Position numbers and translations under genes: made by a program | Shown: one piece after another, positions 1 to 4,682 of the stretch | Layout of the letters: the number at the start of each line of letters is the position of its first letter | Numbering within the stretch: position 1 is the stretch's first letter | Notes under the pieces: model-generated | Told to the model about the DNA's origin: nothing | The model's input: the letters and a program-made list of their open reading frames with translations, nothing else | The model's database searches: none | Source: Dehalococcoidia bacterium | GTDB lineage: Bacteria > Chloroflexota > Dehalococcoidia > Lucifugimonadales > Lucifugimonadaceae | DNA length: 9,479 nucleotides | Reading direction: 5' to 3' | Assembly (NCBI GenBank): GCA_028278465.1 | Contig: JANQEF010000227.1 | Coordinates: 1 to 9,479 of the forward strand

Positions 1-1274
1 AGCAGGCGGAGAGAGACCGCCTCGTCGATGAGCCCCAGCACCTCCTCTATCGCGCCGACGCCGAGGACCTGTTGCAGCACTTCGGATTCGAACTCTTCCT
101 CGAGCACAGCTGCGGCCGTCAGCATTTGCCGGCACTGGTCCGACAGGTGTGAGACCCTCTCCCCGATCACATGTTTGACCCCTTCTGGCAGGCGGGAGGT
201 CGCGGCGTCGGGGCCGCCCAGCGCCAGCAGGCGGATCAGTTCCGTCGCGTAGAGCGGGTTGCCACCGCTCCTTCGCACAATCGTTGCTGCCACCTCGTCG
301 ACGCCCCGGACCGTGGGCGCGTTTGCGATCATCTCGCTTACATCGTCGGCGCTCAGCGCTCCAAGAGGAAGATGTTCGGACCGCCCAGCGCGCAGTATCT
401 CGGGGAGCGCCGCCCGGAGCGGCAGTGCGGCATCGGTGTCCCGGTAAGTCCCGGCAATGAGCAGTCGCTTGCCCGCAGTCTCACGACTGAGGAACTCCAG
501 GAACCTGACGCTGGGCTCGTCGGCCCAGTGCAAATCTTCGAGCAGCAGGGCCAGCGGGATCGAGGCAGCGACTTCGCCCAGGTACTGCGCCAGCGACGTG
601 AAAAGCCTGAAGCGAACGATGTCAGGGTCTTCGACTCGCGATGGCTGCGGTTGGTCGGACTGTTGGCGCAGCTCTGGCGTCAGGCGGTCCAACAACCGCT
701 GGCCTTCGGTGAGCAGGTCGTCCTGCGGCGATTGGGACCGGTTGGAGAGTGAGGTGAGAACGGACTGGAGCGCCTGTCTCCAGGGCCAGAAGGGCGGAGC
801 GCCACTGTCCCTGTGGCATCGGCCCCACGCGACCTGGAACTCCTGCTCTGAGAGTCGCTCGGCGATTTGTCGTAGGAGTCGGGTCTTGCCAATGCCGGGT
901 TCGCCCGAGATGAGCACCGTGCTCCCCTCAGCGGCGAGCGCTTGCGCTGCTGCGCTTTCGAGGTGCAGAAGCTCGTCTTCTCGCCCGACGAACTTCATGT
1001 GGCGCCCCAGCGGGACAGTTTCACTGATCCCTGACCTGCTTGCTGTCGGCCGGTCTCCCGGACGGGAAGCAGCGCCTCGCGGCCGAATCCAGAACCCGCC
1101 GCCGCGGCCCATCACGGACACGACGTTCTGGCCAGTCCGCTTTAGCTCGGCGAGGTCGTAGTGAACGGTTCGAGCGCTGACACCAAACCGCTCCGCCAGG
1201 TCTGCAACCGCGATCGGCGACACACTTCGGCTGAGAAGTTCAGTGAGCGAGCGTCGCCGGAGGTCTGGGTCCAT
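1..1274 (-). CDS. Winged-helix / STAND AAA ATPase transcriptional regulator (3' part beyond window)
   Basis: The frame is open without a stop from the ATG at 1274 to the window edge, giving 424 residues and no C-terminus. Residues 6-45 form a helix-turn-helix (VADLAERFGVSARTVHYDL), followed by GRGGGFWI at 57-63, the wing signature of HTH_11/WYL-type regulators. Residues about 95-350 are an AAA_16/STAND ATPase. It has VGREDEL at 96-102, a Walker A loop GEPGIGKT at 124-131, a Walker B stretch LALLLEDLHWAD at 241-252, a sensor-like IAGTYRDTD at 273-281, and GGNPLYATELIR at 337-348. Proteins of this class (MalT/AfsR/GutR-like) usually use ATP to switch a DNA-binding module and carry C-terminal TPR or LuxR parts, which would lie outside the window. 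The DNA target is unknown. The ATG is the only good start before an in-frame stop at 1311-1313, and it lacks a clear Shine-Dalgarno sequence. Confidence 0.88.
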   Translation of the reverse strand, partial: MDPDLRRRSLTELLSRSVSPIAVADLAERFGVSARTVHYDLAELKRTGQNVVSVMGRGGGFWIRPRGAASRPGDRPTASRSGISETVPLGRHMKFVGREDELLHLESAAAQALAAEGSTVLISGEPGIGKTRLLRQIAERLSEQEFQVAWGRCHRDSGAPPFWPWRQALQSVLTSLSNRSQSPQDDLLTEGQRLLDRLTPELRQQSDQPQPSRVEDPDIVRFRLFTSLAQYLGEVAASIPLALLLEDLHWADEPSVRFLEFLSRETAGKRLLIAGTYRDTDAALPLRAALPEILRAGRSEHLPLGALSADDVSEMIANAPTVRGVDEVAATIVRRSGGNPLYATELIRLLALGGPDAATSRLPEGVKHVIGERVSHLSDQCRQMLTAAAVLEEEFESEVLQQVLGVGAIEEVLGLIDEAVSLRL

Positions 1275-1307
1275 CGCCGTTCGGTCCAGTCGAATCGAGA
1301 TGTGCAG

Positions 1308-1335
1308 ACATTAGCGAAAGTATGCAATCTGTCAA
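1308..1335 (-). promoter_or_regulatory. Candidate sigma70 promoter of the ATPase regulator
   Basis: On the minus strand a perfect -35 TTGACA (1335-1330) is followed after 16 bases by TAATGT (1313-1308), a weak -10 with three of six consensus matches. Transcription would start near 1301, about 27 bases before the ATG at 1274. The -35 is convincing and the -10 is not, so this is tentative. Confidence 0.4.
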
Positions 1336-1413
1336 TTCAACAGGAACCGAAACGGCGGCCCACAGTGGCGCAACACGACTTCAGGACCGTTGCACTCCCT
1401 GCTGGCTCAGCAG

Positions 1414-1457
1414 CAAAAAGATAGGCCGCCCGAATTACGTCGGACGGCCTTATCTTT
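1414..1457 (-). terminator. Intrinsic terminator of the acidic-tail secreted protein gene
   Basis: Inverted arms at 1417-1433 and 1440-1457 flank a six-base loop (1434-1439). Read on the minus strand, AAAGATAAGGCCGTCCGA pairs with TCGGGCGGCCTATCTTT, with one bulged A and one U-G wobble, and the hairpin runs into TTTTTG. On the plus strand the wobble becomes a C-A mismatch. The asymmetry and the T-run therefore both point to minus-strand termination. It starts 16 bases after the stop codon of the gene at 1474 and separates that gene from the downstream regulator. Confidence 0.85.
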
Positions 1458-1473
1458 CCGTGCCAGCTAAGCT

Positions 1474-2007
1474 CTAGTCATCGTCCTCGTCGTCGTCATC
1501 ATCATCGTCGTCTTCGTCCTCGTCATCGTCGTCGTTGATCGGACGAATGACCTCGCACCAGACCTTTGCTTTGCCGTTGGGCTTGATCTTCGCCCGGCCG
1601 ACACCCGGGCCTACGGGTCCGATGTGGCACGTCTGCTCGCTCGACAAGAACGTTCTCTCGAGCGGTTCGATGAAGTTCTCTTCGGGAATGTCGAACTTGC
1701 ACACCTGAGTAGCTCTTCCGTTCTCCCGGAACCGAATGCGCACATCAGAATTGTCTGCGTTCACCGGCCCCGTCAGGATCGTCATGCTCTCCGGGTCGTT
1801 CATCGTGCAGAGCGGGAACGGCGGCGGGCCGCCTGGCCACTCCTCAGGTATCCGTATCGTCCCGGTGCAGTCCACGATTCCGATTGCGTCACAGAGGTCC
1901 TGGAATACGTGAGGACCGGCGGGGCCATCGTCATCGTCGGCCAGTACGACCGCGGGTATCGCCGCCAGCATGATCACGGCCAGCGTAAGAGCGAGAGTGC
2001 GTCGCAT
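1474..2007 (-). CDS. Secreted hypothetical protein with six cysteines and a poly-Asp/Glu tail
   Basis: I do not recognise a family. Two ATGs lie near the start. The one at 2007 has AGGAGG (2019-2014) six bases upstream, whereas the one at 2013 abuts it, so 2007 is chosen (177 residues). The N-terminus MRRTLALTLAVIMLAAIPA is a classic Sec signal peptide, with likely cleavage after VVLA, leaving a mature protein that begins DDDD. Six cysteines lie in the mature part (LCDAI, DCTG, LCTM, VCKF, TCHI, WCEV), enough for three disulfides and consistent with export. The last 19 residues (159-177) are all Asp or Glu, encoded by runs of GAC/GAT/GAG/GAA at 1477-1533. Such tails often bind calcium or other cations, but that is inference here. 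It has its own strong ribosome site and terminator, so it is probably transcribed alone. Confidence 0.78.
   Translation of the reverse strand: MRRTLALTLAVIMLAAIPAVVLADDDDGPAGPHVFQDLCDAIGIVDCTGTIRIPEEWPGGPPPFPLCTMNDPESMTILTGPVNADNSDVRIRFRENGRATQVCKFDIPEENFIEPLERTFLSSEQTCHIGPVGPGVGRAKIKPNGKAKVWCEVIRPINDDDDEDEDDDDDDDDEDDD
1477..1533 (-). repeat. Trinucleotide low-complexity tract encoding the acidic tail
   Basis: Nineteen consecutive GAN codons (16 Asp, 3 Glu) lie immediately before the TAG stop. The codons alternate GAC, GAT, GAG and GAA rather than repeating exactly. This suggests selection on the acidic residues rather than fresh slippage, although slippage could still change its length. Confidence 0.8.
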
Positions 2008-2013
2008 TACCAT

Positions 2014-2019
2014 CCTCCT
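2014..2019 (-). promoter_or_regulatory. Consensus ribosome binding site AGGAGG
   Basis: AGGAGG sits six bases upstream of the ATG at 2007 and directly against the ATG at 2013. It therefore decides the start of the secreted acidic-tail protein in favour of 2007. Confidence 0.8.
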
Positions 2020-2333
2020 ACTGGTCTTGTTGAGTCGGCGCCAGGCGCCATCGACGGCCTCGTCAAGAAGCCGGCTGACTACCTGGCACCAGGAAGGATT
2101 GGTAATACCTACTGATGGCGCATCACGTAGTTGCGCTATTTGGCTGCATCGGTGTTGTGCGGCGCCAAGTGGTGTCGCGAACTTGAGTTGAAGCGAGGTC
2201 GACGCAGCAATCGCGTGACATCAACGGCCAGAGCACCGGGGCATAGCCGGTCCCTCGGCCGCCACGAACTACGGCAAGTCGCGGCGGGCCGTTCGCCCGG
2301 TGACCAGCCGGAACAGGACGTCGATCGCGCCGC
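2020..2333. other. Intergenic stretch without a recognisable gene
   Basis: This lies between the ferritin stop and the secreted-protein start and should hold the latter's promoter, but I see no convincing -35/-10 pair. It contains short symmetric elements: a GGCGCC repeat separated by one base (2037-2049), CCTGG-CA-CCAGG (2082-2093), GGTA-A-TACC (2101-2109), and a small CGGGC/GCCCG hairpin (2285-2299) 35 bases past the ferritin stop that has no T-run. Reading frames crossing it on either strand look like chance. Confidence 0.6.
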
Positions 2334-2834
2334 CTACTCCTCGCTGCTGGATCGCTTGCCGAGCTCCGAGTCAAGCATCAGGAGAGCCGCGCTGTCGTTC
2401 CCGGCGCGGCGGAGCTTCTCAACGACGAGGCCCACAGAGGCTTCCTCTTCCACCTGCTCATCCACGAACCAGCCCAGGAGCACCTGCGCGGCGTAGTCCT
2501 TCTCCTTCACCGCCAGCGCGTAGAGCCCGTTGATGTGCTCGGTAATGAACTGCTCGTGCTCGAGCGCGCCCTCGAAAGCCGCCACCGGGCTGCTGAAGTC
2601 GCCCTCCGGCTTATCGATCGCCTCGAAAACCACACGGCCGCCGCGGTCCTCCACGAACTGAATGAACTTCTCGGCGTGCTCGTTCTCCTCCGTCGCCTGG
2701 CTGCTCATCCAGTCGGCCATGCCGGGATAGTTGTCGCTGGCCAGCGAGGAGCCGGCGGCGCGGTAGAGGTATGCCGAGAAGAGTTCGCGGTTGATCTGCT
2801 CGTTAATCGCCTGCAGCATCGTCTCACTGATCAT
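2334..2834 (-). CDS. ftnA: Bacterial ferritin (FtnA type)
   Basis: This is a cytoplasmic iron-storage protein that oxidises Fe(II) and stores it as a mineral in a 24-subunit shell. The ATG at 2834 gives 166 residues, the usual length. It begins MISETMLQAINEQINREL like known ferritins and has AGGAAGGA about eight bases upstream. An in-frame ATG 51 bases further up would add an unusual basic extension and is rejected. In this numbering the ferroxidase residues fall where E. coli FtnA has them: Glu17, Glu50, His53, Glu94, Gln127 and Glu130, plus Tyr24. The third-iron-site acids Glu49, Glu126 and Glu129 are also present. No haem-ligand methionine of the bacterioferritin type is evident. It lies 85 bases after the nitroreductase with no clear promoter between, so co-transcription is likely. 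Confidence 0.96.
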   Translation of the reverse strand: MISETMLQAINEQINRELFSAYLYRAAGSSLASDNYPGMADWMSSQATEENEHAEKFIQFVEDRGGRVVFEAIDKPEGDFSSPVAAFEGALEHEQFITEHINGLYALAVKEKDYAAQVLLGWFVDEQVEEEASVGLVVEKLRRAGNDSAALLMLDSELGKRSSSEE

Positions 2835-2861
2835 TCTTCTGTTCCTTCCTGATCTTTCCTG

Positions 2862-2878
2862 GCGCGAGAAATCCGCGC
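2862..2878. repeat. Small hairpin between nitroreductase and ferritin genes
   Basis: GCGCG (2862-2866) and CGCGC (2874-2878) flank a seven-base AT-rich loop in the 85-base spacer. There is no T-run, so it is not an obvious terminator. It could be an mRNA processing or stability element that sets unequal expression of the two genes. Confidence 0.35.
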
Positions 2879-2919
2879 TCTTCATCTCAGATAGATCGGC
2901 CTGGTCGAACCCTGCTGAC

Positions 2920-3516
2920 TCACAGCCAGCGAGTCACATCGGAAGCATCCTGCCGCTTGCTCTGCGGAACCGCCGCCGGATACCCGATGTACAGGCAACC
3001 GACGATCTTCGAGTCTGGCTCCGCGCCAAGTAGCTCCGTGACTCCCGGGTGTCTCGTCGGCTTGCCGGTGGACCACCCGACGCCCAGGCCGTGGGCGTGC
3101 GCCGCCAGCATCAGGTTCTGCACCGCGCAGGACGTGGCAGAGTAGTTCTCTTCGTCAATCTCAGCGGACCCGCCGGATAGCGAGTAGACGTAGATCAGAG
3201 CCGGCGCCGCCAGCATCTCCGCCCGCACGGCGTCTGCGCTGGACTGCGCCTGGTTCTGGTTCGGGATGTTGTGCAGCGTCCAGTCGTGGGTGAGGTCGGC
3301 GGCCCGTTGCCTCGCCTCTCCCGACTTGCCCAGCACGTAGAAGCGCCACGGCTCGGTCATGCGGTGGTTGGGAGCCCAGACAGCGGCGTCGAGGATCGTA
3401 TGGAGCACCGAGTCGGGTACGGCGCGATCGGTGAAGTCCCGGACGGTCCGACGGGTCTTGATGTTCTCCAGCACCGATGTGGCCGGGGAGGTGGTCAGTT
3501 GCACGCGCTTGTCCAA
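2920..3516 (-). CDS. Nitroreductase-family FMN oxidoreductase (YdjA-like)
   Basis: This is an FMN-dependent NAD(P)H oxidoreductase of the nitroreductase fold, 198 residues with the TTG start used. The YdjA-like pattern is clear. IKTRRTVRDF at 19-28 supplies the arginines that bind FMN phosphate. WAPNHRMTEPWRFYVL at 47-62 supplies the Asn-containing flavin loop. SCAVQNLMLAAHAHGLGVGW at 129-148 is the core helix and glycine-rich flavin segment. KIVGCLYIGYP at 170-180 is the closing strand. The substrate cannot be told from sequence. The start is uncertain: TTG at 3516 has only a weak GGGA upstream, GTG at 3504 is an alternative, and the conserved domain begins at about residue 14. The gene lies upstream of ferritin on the same strand, a pairing compatible with flavin-driven redox or iron metabolism, though that is inference. 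Confidence 0.92.
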   Translation of the reverse strand: MDKRVQLTTSPATSVLENIKTRRTVRDFTDRAVPDSVLHTILDAAVWAPNHRMTEPWRFYVLGKSGEARQRAADLTHDWTLHNIPNQNQAQSSADAVRAEMLAAPALIYVYSLSGGSAEIDEENYSATSCAVQNLMLAAHAHGLGVGWSTGKPTRHPGVTELLGAEPDSKIVGCLYIGYPAAVPQSKRQDASDVTRWL

Positions 3517-3567
3517 ACGAATTCCCGGTGCTGGTGACGGACTTTGACTCGATACGTGGTCCGAATC

Positions 3568-3714
3568 TTACGCCTCGCGTCGCAGCAGTCTGCCGGTCCG
3601 AGACGTCAGTGTGTTCGGGCCGGGGTTGCGCTTGAGCAGCCGCACGAGCCGTCCGTGTCTGCGCCGTGTGATGCGCAGCCGCTGGCTCTGACGTTTGGAG
3701 AAGTATCGACTCAT
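3568..3714 (-). CDS. Possible 48-residue arginine-rich small protein
   Basis: The ATG at 3714 opens a 48-residue frame ending 51 bases before the nitroreductase start. It contains 14 Arg, 2 Lys and a single acidic residue (Glu47), with a predicted pI above 12, for example RLRITRRRHGRLVRLLKRN at residues 12-30. Third codon positions are mostly G or C, as in the real genes here. The ribosome site is weak (GAAAGG ten bases upstream). It resembles small ribosomal or nucleic-acid-binding proteins in composition only; I recognise no family. GC-rich DNA readily gives Arg-rich chance frames, so it may be spurious. Longer upstream starts exist in the frame but have poorer support. Confidence 0.38.
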   Translation of the reverse strand: MSRYFSKRQSQRLRITRRRHGRLVRLLKRNPGPNTLTSRTGRLLRREA

Positions 3715-3753
3715 TCCACGCGGACCTTTCAGCGACTTGGCTGGATTTGAATC

Positions 3754-3769
3754 GCCTGGCTGCCCAGGC
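3754..3769. repeat. Perfect 6-bp stem hairpin in the divergent intergenic region
   Basis: GCCTGG (3754-3759), loop CTGC, CCAGGC (3764-3769). It lies between the divergent minus-strand nitroreductase group and the plus-strand nuclease-like gene. No T-run follows in either direction. Its role is unknown. Confidence 0.4.
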
Positions 3770-3859
3770 ACCCCAGTTCGTCATCACGAACAGCAGTTTT
3801 CGCCCCGACACATACCGTGCAGCGCCAAGTCTATCTGATAATTCCTGACCTGTGGAGTC

Positions 3860-3887
3860 TTGAATTATCTCGAAACGTCCGTATCAT
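3860..3887 (+). promoter_or_regulatory. Candidate sigma70 promoter of the DUF151-like gene
   Basis: TTGAAT (3860-3865) and TATCAT (3882-3887) are separated by 16 bases, with four and five consensus matches. Transcription would start near 3894, giving a leader of about 88 bases before the ATG at 3982. The palindrome at 3919-3932 then lies just downstream of the start point, a usual place for a repressor operator. Confidence 0.45.
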
Positions 3888-3918
3888 TGCCGGCCGTGCG
3901 CTTCAACAACGGTGGTTT

Positions 3919-3954
3919 TTCGTATATACGAAGCACCGACGTAGCGCATACGAA
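3919..3954 (+). promoter_or_regulatory. Candidate operator: palindrome plus third half-site
   Basis: TTCGTATATACGAA (3919-3932) is a perfect 14-bp palindrome. Its half-site ATACGAA recurs in direct orientation at 3948-3954, exactly 22 bases from the first copy, or about two helical turns. AT-rich symmetry in a GC-rich genome, placed between a promoter and the start codon, suggests a dimeric regulator site. The cognate regulator is unknown. Confidence 0.45.
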
Positions 3955-3981
3955 AGCATCAGCGAGGGGAGACCAGCGATC

Positions 3982-4485
3982 ATGCTTGAGGTTCGCCCGG
4001 ACAGGGTCGAGCTGCTCGACCGGAAAAAGGGTGCCCGGCTCATCCTGGTGAACGACGAGACCCGGCAGGCCTACCACCTCGATATGTCGCTGCCTGCCGG
4101 TCAGCAAATGGAGTTGGAGCGGCAGGGGCTGGCGGCTGACAGGTGCGGCCAGTACCACGTCGGGCCCATGATCGCGGCGGCCTTCGGCTCCACCATCACA
4201 TCGCTCCAGTTGTCGATGTTCAAGGGCGGTTGGATGTCGGCCGAGGTTGTGGTCGAACACCTGCACGGGCTCGAAGAGACGAGGCGTGTGCGCGTCGACG
4301 TGATTGCCGGCCTTTCGCTGGCCATCCATATCAACCTGCCGATCATGGTCGATGACAGGCAGGACGAGGAGGCGGTCCCCGGCCACCACGCTTCCTCCTT
4401 AGACCACGGCGAAGACTCGGCGGCCTCGGTGCCCGAAGCGTTTCAGGAGGTGATCCGGTCCATGGACTGGCCTGAGACGGCCTGA
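3982..4485 (+). CDS. Divergent bifunctional-nuclease-domain (DUF151-like) protein
   Basis: The frame is open from a GTG at 3817, but family similarity and context favour the ATG at 3982 (167 residues). It has GAGGGGAG about ten bases upstream, and the longer start would lie upstream of the proposed promoter. Residues 1-123 follow the layout of the bifunctional nuclease (BFN/DUF151) fold. An N-terminal MLEVRPDRVELLD strand comes first. A central GPMIAAAFGSTITSLQLSMF (61-80) sits where the family has its helix and strand with the 'LLE.LGA.V..V.I' pattern. VRVDVIAGLSLAIHINLPIMV (103-123) replaces the usual 'IDARPSDAIALALR.GAPI.V'. The Arg-Pro-Ser-Asp turn is lost (DVIAG instead). The tail PEAFQEVIRSMDW (151-163) resembles the C-terminal helix seen after BFN domains. 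Nuclease activity is doubtful. The family assignment is by eye and moderately sure. Confidence 0.72.
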   Translation: MLEVRPDRVELLDRKKGARLILVNDETRQAYHLDMSLPAGQQMELERQGLAADRCGQYHVGPMIAAAFGSTITSLQLSMFKGGWMSAEVVVEHLHGLEETRRVRVDVIAGLSLAIHINLPIMVDDRQDEEAVPGHHASSLDHGEDSAASVPEAFQEVIRSMDWPETA

Positions 4486-4559
4486 CGGTTCGAAATCAAA
4501 GACGAGCGGGCAAGCCGCGGACGCAACGCGACCGTCTCTCCAACTCGAAACGCCTGCTC

Positions 4560-4574
4560 GGCCAGCCCCTGGCC
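4560..4574. repeat. Perfect inverted repeat downstream of the DUF151-like gene
   Basis: GGCCAG (4560-4565), CCC, CTGGCC (4569-4574), followed on the plus strand by AAAACAAC. It lies 75 bases past the stop of the DUF151-like gene. It lacks a T-run in either direction, so it is not a standard intrinsic terminator; it may still be a weak or factor-dependent stop. The rest of the 4486-4682 gap shows no gene. Confidence 0.4.
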
Positions 4575-4682
4575 AAAACAACGGCCTGGCTAAAACCCGC
4601 GCGTTGGCCGGGATTGGTACTGTGTCCACCGATGCCGGGCGGTGAGTCCGGCGCCGTCAATCAGCAGGAGTCGAAAGCAGCA

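Noticed and set aside
171..1161. Long plus-strand frames over the left 1.2 kb
   Set aside because: They lie antisense to the ATPase regulator, which has clear domain motifs. Their translations are Ser/Arg-rich with no recognisable features.
2123..2374. Possible small minus-strand gene in the ferritin/secreted-protein gap
   Set aside because: The Arg/Pro-rich translation has no ribosome site, overlaps the ferritin 3' end and shows no domain pattern.
3720..3800. tRNA-like T-loop (GATTCAAATCC on the minus strand)
   Set aside because: The flanking five-base stem does not pair and no acceptor, D or anticodon arms can be drawn around it.
3161..3811. Open minus-strand frame of 216 codons overlapping the nitroreductase
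   Set aside because: It overlaps the clear nitroreductase in another frame and its translation is low-complexity Arg/Ala/Gln-rich. It is a shadow of GC-rich coding DNA.
3817..3981. GTG at 3817 as the start of the DUF151-like protein, adding 55 residues
   Set aside because: It precedes the proposed promoter and operator, lacks a ribosome site, and the extension has no family counterpart. ATG 3982 fits the domain start.
4560..4574. GGCCAG/CTGGCC hairpin as an intrinsic terminator
   Set aside because: No T-run follows on either strand, so only an inverted repeat is recorded.
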